DNA of 64,000 bases from Akkermansiaceae bacterium UBA7331 (GCA_002471255.1 DKPP01000001.1:1-64000); one strand, 5' to 3'; shown: positions 17,764-26,901, counted from the first letter of the stretch. Notes: generated by a model not told the origin, from the sequence alone. Numbers and translations: made by a program.

Positions 17764-18877
17764 TTTTGGATAAATCAGACGTGATCTCATTTTTGAGTTC
17801 ACGTCTTGCTATTTTCCCCATCAAATTGGTGGGGATTTTTAGTACTCTCATGGCATGAACTTTTTGATATCCGATTGCCTGATTGTTCCACAAACTAATG
17901 GCTTGCATCAAATTTTCCTTATGTGGCCCGCAAGCGACTAATTTGTTTTCTTGCCTAATATCCGGAATGGTTTCGATTTGAATATTAGGATCCGTTTGTT
18001 GGCAAAAAAGTGTAATTGAGTCGAGATCTACCAATTCGCCCAAGACTTTGACCAATCTGTCGGCTCGTCTGATAAATGTAAGTTGCCCAGCTTTCAGTTC
18101 GACGATATCTTGAGTTTTCCATGCTAGATCAGGGTTTTGTTTTTCTAGAATGAAATTGTCATCGCTGTTCGTAAGTAATCTTCCCCATAATTGACCTTCC
18201 CCGTGAATCGAAGCCAGTCCATTATTGTCAGTTGTGACTTCCCAATGGGGTAATATGGTCAATTTGTCGGTATGGAATGGCTCATTTGGAAATGCTGTAG
18301 CTATTTGAGAGCCTGCTTCCGTCATTCCGTAGCTTTGTACAATTGGCCAGCCTAGATTTCTTGCCTGTAGTCCGGTTTTTTCATCCAGTTTACCACCTCC
18401 TACGATAATGGTCTTTAGGGATTCCGGTGCCTGTAGTTGTTGAGAGACGATATCGACTACCTGAGTAGGGACGAGTGAAGACCAATGAGAGTTGGTTTCT
18501 CTAATGAGTTTTTGATATTGTAGAGCATTCCATTTGCCGTGTAGGGGGGAGACCTTTACTCCTGCGAAATGGGCGCGTAACCATATCATTGCACCTCCTA
18601 CATGATAATACGGCAAGGGGTTGCACCAATCGCCTTGATGAGCGTTGAGGTGTTTATTGGCGGCAATGGCATTGACCTTTAATGCTTCTTGAGTAAATAA
18701 AATTAATTTTGGGGGCGCCCCTGAAGATCCTGATGTGGCAAATCCTACCAAATCATTAAGTGCATGGCTCTTTAGAAACTCCTTAGCTCGATTAGCCCAA
18801 GGCTGTAAATGAGAAGGAGCCATAATGTATGGCCCCTCAGAATCTTGATGCAACCATGGAATGGGATTTGCATTCAT
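17747..18877 (-). CDS. menE: AMP-forming acyl-CoA ligase, probably o-succinylbenzoate-CoA ligase
   Basis: ANL-superfamily adenylate-forming enzyme; in menaquinone synthesis MenE activates o-succinylbenzoate. Visible: P-loop TSGSSGAPPK, A5-type motif QSYGMTEAGSQIA, IRRADRLVKVLGELVDLD for the hinge, and a C-terminal catalytic Lys region (NLMGKIARRELK). At 376 aa it is short for the superfamily but near the MenE size range. No other men genes are in the window, so menE is assigned by size and motif style only. It starts 15 nt after the RNase III-like gene, so the two are co-transcribed. Confidence 0.75.
   Translation of the reverse strand: MNANPIPWLHQDSEGPYIMAPSHLQPWANRAKEFLKSHALNDLVGFATSGSSGAPPKLILFTQEALKVNAIAANKHLNAHQGDWCNPLPYYHVGGAMIWLRAHFAGVKVSPLHGKWNALQYQKLIRETNSHWSSLVPTQVVDIVSQQLQAPESLKTIIVGGGKLDEKTGLQARNLGWPIVQSYGMTEAGSQIATAFPNEPFHTDKLTILPHWEVTTDNNGLASIHGEGQLWGRLLTNSDDNFILEKQNPDLAWKTQDIVELKAGQLTFIRRADRLVKVLGELVDLDSITLFCQQTDPNIQIETIPDIRQENKLVACGPHKENLMQAISLWNNQAIGYQKVHAMRVLKIPTNLMGKIARRELKNEITSDLSKIISLP
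17777..17806. terminator. Hairpin inside the 3' end of menE, possible terminator of the fucosidase gene
   Basis: 13-bp inverted repeat AGACGTGATCTCA/TGAGTTCACGTCT with one mismatch and a 4-nt T loop, starting 13 nt after the GH95 stop. It is followed by only a weak T-stretch. It is also coding sequence for the MenE C-terminus. Confidence 0.4.
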
Positions 18878-18892
18878 CGTCTAATGATCTTT

Positions 18893-19204
18893 TTATGAAC
18901 GCACTCTTTTGAGAGTACGCCATCTTTCTTCCATTTTAGGCTTTAAAATTTCTTCAATCCAAGCATAAGCGGCTTCAAGCCCTTCGGATTTAAATATTCT
19001 ACCGATTTGAGCTTCGACTCCTGTAGCATTACCTGTGCGTCTCAAAAAATCATTGCTGGTAAATTCGATAAAGAGTTTACCGTTGATTTCGCCCTCACAA
19101 GATAAAATCCATTCACGCACCCAAAGGGCTAAAATGGCATCTCCTACCCATGCCTCAATGCGTAATCGCTCTTCGGTGGCTTTATCTATTTTTCCTTTAA
19201 ACAT
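18893..19204 (-). CDS. Small RNase III-domain protein, Mini-III-like
   Basis: 103 residues forming essentially one RNase III fold. WVGDAILALWVREW matches the signature GDAV/IL helix (Asp22). SNDFLRRTGNATGVEAQIG matches the second catalytic cluster (Glu64 in EAQIG). The Glu four residues before the GD of full RNase III is missing and there is no dsRNA-binding domain, as in Mini-III (MrnC), which trims 23S rRNA precursor ends in Bacillus. The role here is inferred. It is co-directional with menE and follows the lipoprotein gene by 3 nt, so it sits in an nuoBC-lipoprotein-RNase-menE run. Confidence 0.65.
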   Translation of the reverse strand: MFKGKIDKATEERLRIEAWVGDAILALWVREWILSCEGEINGKLFIEFTSNDFLRRTGNATGVEAQIGRIFKSEGLEAAYAWIEEILKPKMEERWRTLKRVRS

Positions 19205-19207
19205 GAT

Positions 19208-19996
19208 TTAGGCAAGAGGTTTGATCGTTGGCTGTACAGGATTTGGCTTTACAGCAGGGGCTTGCTCTTTTGGTTGAGAGTTAGGTAATGTAGGTAAATT
19301 ATCTGCGTTGATCGATGATTTATTTTGAGAAGGTGGGATTGGTGGTTGATTAGCCGGATTTAATGGTTGTGGTGTTGCTTTGTTGTTAAGCTGCACATCC
19401 ATGACAGTGGCTCCTTCTCTAGCTTTTAATTTCGCTTCTTGAGCGGAAATTTGCTTTCTTAGTGCCGTTTCGGAATCAGTGGACCAATAGGAAGAATCCA
19501 ACTCGATGAAAATATTCGAATAAGGCAAACTTGTGCCGGTTTTAATCACAAGCACTTGATACTGCTTGACTGCATCTTCCATCATCCCATTGATGATATT
19601 ACTTTTAAGGGAAAAATGCGTTCTGCCCGGCAATAGTTTATTTATTTGAGATCGATATTTTTTGATGCCCGGAGCATAGTCTTCCTGAATATCATGCAAT
19701 TCCGAACACACCATAATGCGAGGAACCGTATGGCCCTCAGCTTCCAAAACATCTAAAACATTGGAAAATACTTCTTCAGCCGGCTTGTGTGTGACCATCG
19801 TCGTTGTCGATGCTCCACTATAGGCAGGGAATGATGATTCTCCTATGACAATCCAATTTCTGGAACCAACCTTTGATAAGTTCTCAGTTAATTGTGTATG
19901 CCACGCCTCTTCCGTAGAATGCGTAGGTGTTTGACAAGCTGTCAAACCTACGATTCCTAAGGCAATTAAAGAAAATTGAGTAAGTATATTGATCAT
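19208..19996 (-). CDS. Lipoprotein with RbsD/FucU-like (sugar mutarotase fold) domain
   Basis: Lipoprotein signal with lipobox LTAC (Cys21). Residues about 35-175 align by eye with the D-ribose pyranase/L-fucose mutarotase family. GSRNWIVIGESSFPAYSG sits where the family has LGHGDxIVIADAxFP. VLVIKTGTSLPYSNIFIEL matches the family's C-terminal VIRTGExxPYANIIL block. The family catalytic His in LGH is Ser here and the following Asp positions are changed, so classical mutarotase activity is doubtful. The last about 70 residues are a Pro/Gln/Asn-rich tail. The exported location is unusual, since characterised family members are cytosolic. It lies 45 nt after nuoC. Confidence 0.65.
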   Translation of the reverse strand: MINILTQFSLIALGIVGLTACQTPTHSTEEAWHTQLTENLSKVGSRNWIVIGESSFPAYSGASTTTMVTHKPAEEVFSNVLDVLEAEGHTVPRIMVCSELHDIQEDYAPGIKKYRSQINKLLPGRTHFSLKSNIINGMMEDAVKQYQVLVIKTGTSLPYSNIFIELDSSYWSTDSETALRKQISAQEAKLKAREGATVMDVQLNNKATPQPLNPANQPPIPPSQNKSSINADNLPTLPNSQPKEQAPAVKPNPVQPTIKPLA

Positions 19997-20040
19997 TATG
20001 ATGGGGGTTAGACCCCAGCAAGATGGCTAGGTGTTCGTAA

Positions 20041-20628
20041 TTAATCGATTTTTCTTGAGCGAGGCTCGCGATTCATGCTTGGGCAAGTGCCCTGAATAGT
20101 AGCAAATGGAGCACCTTGAGTAGGGGCTGCTTCAGTAAATGCCACACCCGGTAATTCGGTAGGGATACCTTGTACCGGAAAATCTTTACGTAATGGGTGG
20201 TATGGATATTCTTCCCACATCAAGATGCGGCGCATATCCGGGTGATTGCTGAATTTGATACCCATTAAGTCCCAAACTTCACGTTCATTCCAATCTGCTG
20301 CTGCGAATACTTTAGTTGCCGTAGGAACTTCTTCGTTTTCATCAACAAGCACTTTAAAAGTCAAGTTAACACCTTGTTCTGCCTGAGTTACGGTGTAAAC
20401 GACTTCGAAGCGTGGGCTTTGTCCAAAATTATCAACGGAGCAAAGATTAACCAACATATCAAAACCTAAGGCATCACGGCTCCAACGAAGGACTTCGGGA
20501 ATGTCTGCTGTTTTGACAGTCAAGGTAACATCTCCACGAAAATCAGAGCGATGAATGATGGTTTCTTTGCCAAAATGGGCAATGATTTTATCGGCTGCGT
20601 GGGTGATTTTGGATGTTAAGGAAGACAT
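20041..20628 (-). CDS. nuoC: NADH-quinone oxidoreductase subunit C (30-kDa type)
   Basis: Peripheral-arm subunit of complex I. The 30-kDa signature is clear: EREVWDLMGIKFSNHPDMRR and YPYHPLRKDFP. Length 195 aa fits separate NuoC (not a NuoCD fusion). Directly follows nuoB (27 nt) in the same direction. NuoD is expected next but the following gene is a lipoprotein, so the pair is detached from the rest of a nuo operon. Confidence 0.95.
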   Translation of the reverse strand: MSSLTSKITHAADKIIAHFGKETIIHRSDFRGDVTLTVKTADIPEVLRWSRDALGFDMLVNLCSVDNFGQSPRFEVVYTVTQAEQGVNLTFKVLVDENEEVPTATKVFAAADWNEREVWDLMGIKFSNHPDMRRILMWEEYPYHPLRKDFPVQGIPTELPGVAFTEAAPTQGAPFATIQGTCPSMNREPRSRKID

Positions 20629-20655
20629 GGTTGAAAAGGAATAAGCGGGTTAAAA

Positions 20656-21237
20656 TTATTGCAAAGGCATTTGAGTTTCCAAAGGAAGCGGAGCATTTGC
20701 TTGTCTTGGAGATTCCTTCTTAAAGAGCTTTTTGGTTGGGCTTTCCGTGTCAATTTTCTTTTGAAGTGTGATTAAACCTTCAAGTAAAGCTTCCGGACGA
20801 GGAGGGCAACCGGAGATGTAAACATCTACAGGTAAAATCTTGTCTACGCCTTGTAAAACGGAATAGGAGCGGAACATACCACCTGTAGACGCACAAGCAC
20901 CCATAGCGATGCACCATTTAGGCTCAGGCATTTGGTCCCAAATACGACGTACTGCCAATGCCATTTTGTAGGTAACCGTACCTGCCACAATCATCGCGTC
21001 AGCCTGACGAGGGGAGAAACGCATCACTTCTGCACCGAAACGAGAAATGTCGAAACGAGAAGCAGCCGTAGCCATTAATTCAATAGCGCAGCAGGAAAGA
21101 CCCATAGGCATTGGCCATAGGGAGTTTTTACGGATCCAGTTAAGGGCGGCATCCAATGTCGTAAAGACGAAATTGGCTTCAGCATTTGGATCAAAAACGC
21201 CTGTTTCCTGAGTTTGAGTATCGAGATCTGTGGCCAT
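20656..21237 (-). CDS. nuoB: NADH-quinone oxidoreductase subunit B
   Basis: Carries the terminal 4Fe-4S cluster N2 that passes electrons to quinone. Ligands: Cys49 and Cys50 (GLSCCAIE), Cys115 (GACAS) and Cys144 (SGCPPRPE). FGAEVMRFSPRQAD is highly conserved. 193 aa, normal. There is no nuoA upstream: 21238-21363 holds no reading frame. It heads the unit nuoB-nuoC-lipoprotein-RNase III-like-menE, linking complex I with a quinone-synthesis gene. Confidence 0.97.
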   Translation of the reverse strand: MATDLDTQTQETGVFDPNAEANFVFTTLDAALNWIRKNSLWPMPMGLSCCAIELMATAASRFDISRFGAEVMRFSPRQADAMIVAGTVTYKMALAVRRIWDQMPEPKWCIAMGACASTGGMFRSYSVLQGVDKILPVDVYISGCPPRPEALLEGLITLQKKIDTESPTKKLFKKESPRQANAPLPLETQMPLQ

Positions 21238-21363
21238 GGTGAAATATTAAAATCTTGCTGGCATCAGTTTAGCGACATGATGCCGAGTCTCAAGCCTTAA
21301 ATGTAGGAATTGTTTAATTTCATCGGATTTTTAGCTAATTATAATCCCGATGACGTTATTTAT

Positions 21364-22470
21364 CTAAGATTGGTAGATACGAGGGATTCTTGCCCCGATG
21401 CTTGTAAAGATTTCCCAAGGGATGGTACCTGCTTTTTCAGCTAATTCCGTCACGGGTACATTGAGACCCAGAATTTCAGCTATATCCCCGGGATAAACAT
21501 TTGGTACTTCCGATACATCGATGATAATTTGATCCATCGTGACTCGGCCTAGCACCGGACATGATATGCCGTGTACAATGACACGTGCATTTTTATTTGC
21601 TAGGGAACGGAAATAACCATCTGCATAACCGATACCCACAGTCGCTATTTTAGAAGCATGGCTAGTTCTAAAGGTGCTGCCATAAGAAATGGTGTGATTC
21701 TCCGGAAGAGTGCGTACAACGGTTAGTCTTGCATGCAAAGATAATGCCGGTTTGAGCTGATCATTCCATTGGGACTCTATAGGCGAGATGCCGTATAAAG
21801 CGAGACCGGGTCTAGCTAGATTAGCCGATGGTATTTGATAGGCCAAAGAAGCTGCACTATTTGCGATATGAATCCATTTAATATCAATACTTTGTCGGAG
21901 AGTGGCAACGCTTTCTTCAAATAATCGAATTTGTTCTAACGTGGCTTCATGATCTTCATCGGCTGCGGGTAAGTGGGCTCCGATTCCCTCAAAAATCAAA
22001 TTGGGTAATTTGGGTAAATGATCAATCAGTTCATGGAGTTGGTTCGGTAGGAATCCGCCTCGACCCATACCAACATCAATGGAAATATGCATTTTAAGCT
22101 TTTTGCCATATTGTGCAGCTAGTGCTTGGAAATGTTGCGCGTCTTCTATGGTTGATACGAAGGAACACCAATCATTTTCTACTAGTTCTTCTCGCTCTTC
22201 GGGGAAAGTAGCACCCAAAATGTAAGGTTTTGTTCTGCAGCCGCTTAATTTTAAGCGACGAGCTTCTCCGACATTTGCTACGCCAAAGTATGTAATACCT
22301 TCACTATCCAAAGTACGAGCAACGGCCTCTAAACCATGCCCATACGCGCTGGCTTTGACCACCGGCATAATCGCGCAAGTCGGTGAGGCTTTTTTAATAA
22401 TTCCAAGATTGTGTCGGATTGCTTGTAAATCAATTTCAGCCCATGCTCTGGGAGGACTTGTTGTATACAT
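21364..22470 (-). CDS. alr: Alanine racemase
   Basis: PLP enzyme making D-alanine for peptidoglycan. PLP Lys39 lies in the signature VVKASAYGHG near the N-terminus, and MGRGGFLPN and ISYGSTFRT are conserved, with the catalytic Tyr contributed in the C-terminal domain (SIGARIPRIY). I chose ATG 22470; a TTG seven codons upstream (22491) is also open but adds nothing conserved. 368 aa, standard. Same direction as priA, 85 nt downstream of it, so possibly read through from the prfA-prmC-priA unit. Confidence 0.95.
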   Translation of the reverse strand: MYTTSPPRAWAEIDLQAIRHNLGIIKKASPTCAIMPVVKASAYGHGLEAVARTLDSEGITYFGVANVGEARRLKLSGCRTKPYILGATFPEEREELVENDWCSFVSTIEDAQHFQALAAQYGKKLKMHISIDVGMGRGGFLPNQLHELIDHLPKLPNLIFEGIGAHLPAADEDHEATLEQIRLFEESVATLRQSIDIKWIHIANSAASLAYQIPSANLARPGLALYGISPIESQWNDQLKPALSLHARLTVVRTLPENHTISYGSTFRTSHASKIATVGIGYADGYFRSLANKNARVIVHGISCPVLGRVTMDQIIIDVSEVPNVYPGDIAEILGLNVPVTELAEKAGTIPWEIFTSIGARIPRIYQS

Positions 22471-22555
22471 ATTGAGTGAGGATGTGAACAAGCAAATCTA
22501 CCCCTCGCATGAGAGTATTGCAAGGGGGATTGTGCATTTGACGGATAATATGATG

Positions 22556-24775
22556 TTAAAGGAAAGTCATCGCATCAATATCGATGACGGTTGTGATGTC
22601 GTCGCCGAGTTGTGCTTCTTGTATGGTTGATTTAAGAAGCCTTGATAATTGTCTCGCTGTAGGCGCTTTGAGCGTGATCTGAAATCTGAATTGCCCATGA
22701 GCCTTAGGGATAGGCGCCGGTAATGGCTCTGATACCTCAATTGATGTTCCTTCGGTCGCTTTTTTTAATCGAGTGGCAAGTGTGTTCATGGCGAACTCTG
22801 CCAAATTTTCATGTTGAGATCGCACTGTTAAAAGAGCCATGTGAGAGAAGGGCGGTAGATTAAAGGCCTGTCTTATTTCCAGCTCTTGCTCAGCAAAGCC
22901 ATCACTATCGTGTCTCCTTGCGAATTGTAATGCAGGAGATTGTGGCGTGAATGTTTGAATAATCACTTCTCCATCGATTTTACCTCTGCCGGCACGACCG
23001 GCTACTTGAGTTAATAATTGGAAGGTGCGTTCAGATGCTCGTAAATCAGGTACATGCAGACCTAAATCGGCATTTAATACGCCTACTAGAGTCACATTGG
23101 GGAAATCTAAGCCTTTGGCGATCATTTGGGTCCCCAAAAGAATGTCGATTTTTTTGGCACGAAATTGATTTAATATGTCGCGTACGGCATTTTTTCTTTT
23201 TGCCACATCCGCATCAATTCGAGTGATGCGAGCTTGTCGGAATGTGTTTTTAAGAAATTCTTCCACCTTTTGCGTACCATATCCCTGCAATAAAATATTG
23301 GCAGATTTGCATTCCGGACATACTTTGGGTGTGAGGGATTTATAGCCACACATGTGACACAATAGCCGATCATCGGTTTTGTGATAAGTAAGGGGCAGTG
23401 CACAATGTAGGCATGACATGACGTGACCACAATCGGGGCATTGTAGAGATCTGGCAAAGCCTCGGCGGTTAAGTAAAAGAATGACTTGTTCACCTTTTTC
23501 AAGGCGCTGTTCGATCGCCATTCTCAATCGTTCAGTTAGGATTTGAGGGCCTGATTTGTTTTTACCCTCACTTTTCATATCCAAGATACGAATGAGGGGT
23601 AACTCTTGTCCATCGGCTCGCTCCGGTAGCTCGGATAAAGCATATTTTCCAATATCAACATTGTGGATCGTTTCAAGAGAAGGGGTAGCGGAGCCTAAGA
23701 CGATGCAGGCTTTTTCCATGTGTGCTCTGAGCACTGCCAAATCCCTGCCATGGTATCTCGGTGAGCTTTCTTGTTTGTAAGAAGCGTCATGTTCCTCATC
23801 AACAATGATAATGCCTAGGTCTTTAACCGGAGCGAAAATGGCAGATCTTGGGCCAATGACGATTCGAGCTTTTCCTTCTCTAATGGCGTGCCATTCATCA
23901 AAACGCTCACCCGAAGATAATAAACTATGTAATATAGCCACTGATCCGGGTAAATGTGCGAATCGAGATTTAAAGCGATGCAGAGTTTGTGGTGTTAGTG
24001 AAATTTCAGGAACGGTGATAATTGCCGACTTTCCTTGAGCGACGATTTCTTCTACCGCTTGCAAATAAACCTCCGTTTTTCCGGAACCGGTAATGCCGTG
24101 TAATAGGATTGGTTTTTTCTCGGGAGATTGGCTCATCTCGAGAATTTCTTTTAAGGCTTTTTCTTGTCCGGGGTTAAGAGTCTTTTTTTCCGATTGGGTG
24201 AACTCTTCCGTTGCGTTTGGGTCACGATGGATTGATTCCTCGCTAATTGTAATTATGCCTTTTTGTACAAGAACTTTTGCCGGAGATAATGCGCTTTGAC
24301 CTAAATCACTAAGTGGAGCCGATTGATTGGTTTGTTGCAGTAAATAATCGACGATTTGGGCTTGTCTGGGGGCTTTTCCGTAAAGCTTTTCCAGTTCGTC
24401 TTGGGGAAATTTTCGAACAAGAGATAAGACTTTGCGTGTTTTTTCCTGTGTGTTTTCTTGTCGAACCATTTCCGGCAACAGGCAACGAAGCATTTGGTCT
24501 AGACCTGTGGCGTAATAATCAGCAGCCCAAATGGCCAGTTTAAGCAAAGTTGGCGAAATGAGAGGCTCGGGATCGACTAATTTGAGAAAGGGTTTTAATT
24601 TATCCTTCCATTTCTCATCAGGCTCGTCTAATCCGATGATAGTGCCAAAAGCTTGGCGATTACGTAATGGTACGAGTACCCGACATCCGATTTGTGCTAA
24701 TTCGCACCCTTCGGGTATCGAATAATTCAAGATGAGATCACTCTGACCGTCAACAAGAATTCTCGCGGCATTCAT
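22556..24775 (-). CDS. priA: Primosomal protein N' (replication restart helicase PriA)
   Basis: 3'-5' superfamily-2 DNA helicase that reloads the replisome at stalled forks. Walker A GITGSGKTEVY, DEEH box (VDEEHDASYKQ), motif LGSATPSLE and the arginine-finger region VAGRAGRG are present. The zinc-binding insertion has paired cysteines (CPDCGHVMSCLHC, CHMCGY, CPEC). 739 aa, normal. Follows prmC by 5 nt, indicating an operon prfA-prmC-priA. Confidence 0.97.
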   Translation of the reverse strand: MNAARILVDGQSDLILNYSIPEGCELAQIGCRVLVPLRNRQAFGTIIGLDEPDEKWKDKLKPFLKLVDPEPLISPTLLKLAIWAADYYATGLDQMLRCLLPEMVRQENTQEKTRKVLSLVRKFPQDELEKLYGKAPRQAQIVDYLLQQTNQSAPLSDLGQSALSPAKVLVQKGIITISEESIHRDPNATEEFTQSEKKTLNPGQEKALKEILEMSQSPEKKPILLHGITGSGKTEVYLQAVEEIVAQGKSAIITVPEISLTPQTLHRFKSRFAHLPGSVAILHSLLSSGERFDEWHAIREGKARIVIGPRSAIFAPVKDLGIIIVDEEHDASYKQESSPRYHGRDLAVLRAHMEKACIVLGSATPSLETIHNVDIGKYALSELPERADGQELPLIRILDMKSEGKNKSGPQILTERLRMAIEQRLEKGEQVILLLNRRGFARSLQCPDCGHVMSCLHCALPLTYHKTDDRLLCHMCGYKSLTPKVCPECKSANILLQGYGTQKVEEFLKNTFRQARITRIDADVAKRKNAVRDILNQFRAKKIDILLGTQMIAKGLDFPNVTLVGVLNADLGLHVPDLRASERTFQLLTQVAGRAGRGKIDGEVIIQTFTPQSPALQFARRHDSDGFAEQELEIRQAFNLPPFSHMALLTVRSQHENLAEFAMNTLATRLKKATEGTSIEVSEPLPAPIPKAHGQFRFQITLKAPTARQLSRLLKSTIQEAQLGDDITTVIDIDAMTFL

Positions 24776-24780
24776 CGTGT

Positions 24781-25683
24781 TTATTTATAAGCAATAGGGA
24801 ATCGAGCGATACCGCACATATCTTTGAGTACTTCAATATAGTTATAACCATATCCGTACATCATTTGGCTGACGATTTCACTCTGATCGTAACCGATTTC
24901 CAGTGCGATTAAACCATCCTCGGTAAGGTGGTTGCGAGCCTGAGCTAAAAATCGATCAATTATCTCCCAACCTAAAGGGCCTCCGAATAAAGCCGTATGC
25001 GGATCTTGTAAAACATCATCATCAAGCTTTTCATCATCTTTGATGTAAGGAAGATTTGCCATAATAACATCAAACTGCATAGGAACTCGTGATATTTCAC
25101 CTTCACTTTTTGCATCTTCTTCTCCTGTTGATGAAACAGTTTCGTAGAGATCGCTAAAAAGGTCGGTTTGTCTGGTAGAAACTTTGCATCCTAAACGAAT
25201 GGCATTTTCCAAAGCCAAACTCAGTGCTTGGTCCGATATATCGGCTAATACGACTTCGGATATTTGGTCTTTAAGTTCTAATCCAAGAGTGATTCCTATA
25301 ATTCCTGACCCTGTGCCCATATCTAAGATACGTAGTGGGCGTTGTTTTGGTAGGCGATTGAGAGTATATTCAATCAATTCCTCGGTTTCGGGGCGAGGAA
25401 TGAGAGCTCTGGCATCCGTAAGAAATTCTCGTCTAAAAAACTCTGTAGAGCCTAGTAAATGTTGCAAAGGTTCGCCTGCTACACGTCTTTTGAGCAATTC
25501 ACGAAGAGGGATTAGTTGCTCTTCGGTAATTTGTTTGTCAAATTGTAAATATAAGGAGGTACGATTGCATTGCAAAACATGAGCCATCAAGTGTTGCATG
25601 GTGGCTCGAGGTTCTGCCGTACCATGCTTGGTTAAGAATTCCGTGCCGGAATTGAGGACTTCAATTAAGGTTTTCATAACCAA
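24781..25683 (-). CDS. prmC: Release factor glutamine methyltransferase
   Basis: N5-methylates the Gln of the GGQ motif in RF1/RF2. SAM motif DMGTGSGIIG (121-130) and substrate motif IPRPETEEL (about 95-103) are present. The NPPY catalytic motif reads NLPY (200-203), a known variant position. Between them is an acidic insertion (residues about 181-192) longer than in E. coli. Alternative ATG two codons inside (MKTLIE). It lies 21 nt after prfA, its substrate gene, the classical arrangement. Confidence 0.94.
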   Translation of the reverse strand: MVMKTLIEVLNSGTEFLTKHGTAEPRATMQHLMAHVLQCNRTSLYLQFDKQITEEQLIPLRELLKRRVAGEPLQHLLGSTEFFRREFLTDARALIPRPETEELIEYTLNRLPKQRPLRILDMGTGSGIIGITLGLELKDQISEVVLADISDQALSLALENAIRLGCKVSTRQTDLFSDLYETVSSTGEEDAKSEGEISRVPMQFDVIMANLPYIKDDEKLDDDVLQDPHTALFGGPLGWEIIDRFLAQARNHLTEDGLIALEIGYDQSEIVSQMMYGYGYNYIEVLKDMCGIARFPIAYK

Positions 25684-25704
25684 GCTTGGGTGAGAAAATT
25701 AGTC

Positions 25705-26781
25705 TTACTCAAGACCTGCTTCGGCAAGTCTTTCGTTCATTTCTTCGTGTTGTAGAGATGCGATTAAATCGCCCATTTGTCCCATTAAGATACCTGCCAT
25801 GTTATGAGAGGTGAATCCGATACGGTGATCGGTTAATCGGTTTTGCGGGAAATTGTATGTGCGGATCTTTTCTTCACGACCACCTGAACCGATTAAGCTT
25901 CGGCGATGTGCGGAATATTTTTCAGCCTCTTCACGTTGTTTAGCTTCAAAAAGTTTGGCGCGAAGGATTTTCATGCCTTTTTCGCGGTTTTTCATTTGGC
26001 TACGCTCTTCTTCACAGCGTACATATACGCCGGTAGGAATGTGCCAAATTTGCACGGCGGATTCTGTTTTGTTAACGTGCTGACCACCGGCACCACCTGA
26101 TCGACAAACTTCGATACGTAGGTCGTCGGCCTTAATTTCGATATCCACTTCTTCCGCCTCAGGCATCACTGCTACAGTAGCGGTGGAGGTGTGAATACGA
26201 CCTTGCGTTTCAGTAGCAGGTACACGTTGTACACGGTGTACGCCACCTTCGTATTTAAGATAGCGGAATACTTCTTCACCACTAATACGGCAAACAACTT
26301 CTTTAAAGCCGCCAACATCGGAAGGGCTGCTTTCCATGTGTTCGAAACGCCATCCGCGTTCTTCAGCGTAGCGTTGATACATTTTAAGAAGGTCACCGGC
26401 AAATAAAGATGCCTCGTCACCGCCTGTACCGGCTCTGATTTCAATAATAGCGTCACGATCTTCTGTCGTATCGCGTGGGAGTAGGCTATATTGTATTTCG
26501 CTGAAAAGATGTTCGATTTTAGCTTCGAGTTCCGGAATCTCCATCTCGGCTAGCTCGGCAAACTCTGGGTCATCGCCTTTGACTAACTCTTGGTTGTCGC
26601 TCAATTGTTGCTTGGCTTCATTTAAAGTAGCCCAATTATCAATCAATTCTTTTAGACGACGATGCTCACGCATGGTTTCGGATGCCTTTTTTTGATCGCT
26701 AAAGAAATCAGGTTCCGCGATCAATACTTCCAATTCTTCCAAGCGTTGTCGGCGTTTTTCAATGAGTGGTGAGTAATCCAT
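25705..26781 (-). CDS. prfA: Peptide chain release factor 1
   Basis: Terminates translation at UAA/UAG. The stop-recognition tripeptide PAT lies at 188-190 (RVPATETQG) and the catalytic GGQ at 232-234 (GAGGQHVNKTESAV). 358 aa, normal RF1 length. Heads the prfA-prmC-priA unit, downstream of tRNA-Glu and a terminator. Confidence 0.97.
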   Translation of the reverse strand: MDYSPLIEKRRQRLEELEVLIAEPDFFSDQKKASETMREHRRLKELIDNWATLNEAKQQLSDNQELVKGDDPEFAELAEMEIPELEAKIEHLFSEIQYSLLPRDTTEDRDAIIEIRAGTGGDEASLFAGDLLKMYQRYAEERGWRFEHMESSPSDVGGFKEVVCRISGEEVFRYLKYEGGVHRVQRVPATETQGRIHTSTATVAVMPEAEEVDIEIKADDLRIEVCRSGGAGGQHVNKTESAVQIWHIPTGVYVRCEEERSQMKNREKGMKILRAKLFEAKQREEAEKYSAHRRSLIGSGGREEKIRTYNFPQNRLTDHRIGFTSHNMAGILMGQMGDLIASLQHEEMNERLAEAGLE

Positions 26782-26865
26782 AACGTGTGCGGGCGTAGTG
26801 TACTAGCTTTTGGGGATGGCTAAAAGTAAAAGATTTGTAATTTTGCTAAAAGTTTTACGCTCAAA

Positions 26866-26895
26866 ACAAAAAAGCCACCCTTAGGTGGCTTTTTA
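26866..26895 (-). terminator. Terminator of tRNA-Glu
   Basis: AGCCACC/GGTGGCT hairpin (26873-26890) with loop CTTA, flanked by A-run and T-run, so active on the minus strand after tRNA-Glu. Confidence 0.85.
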
Positions 26896-26901
26896 TAAAA
26901 T

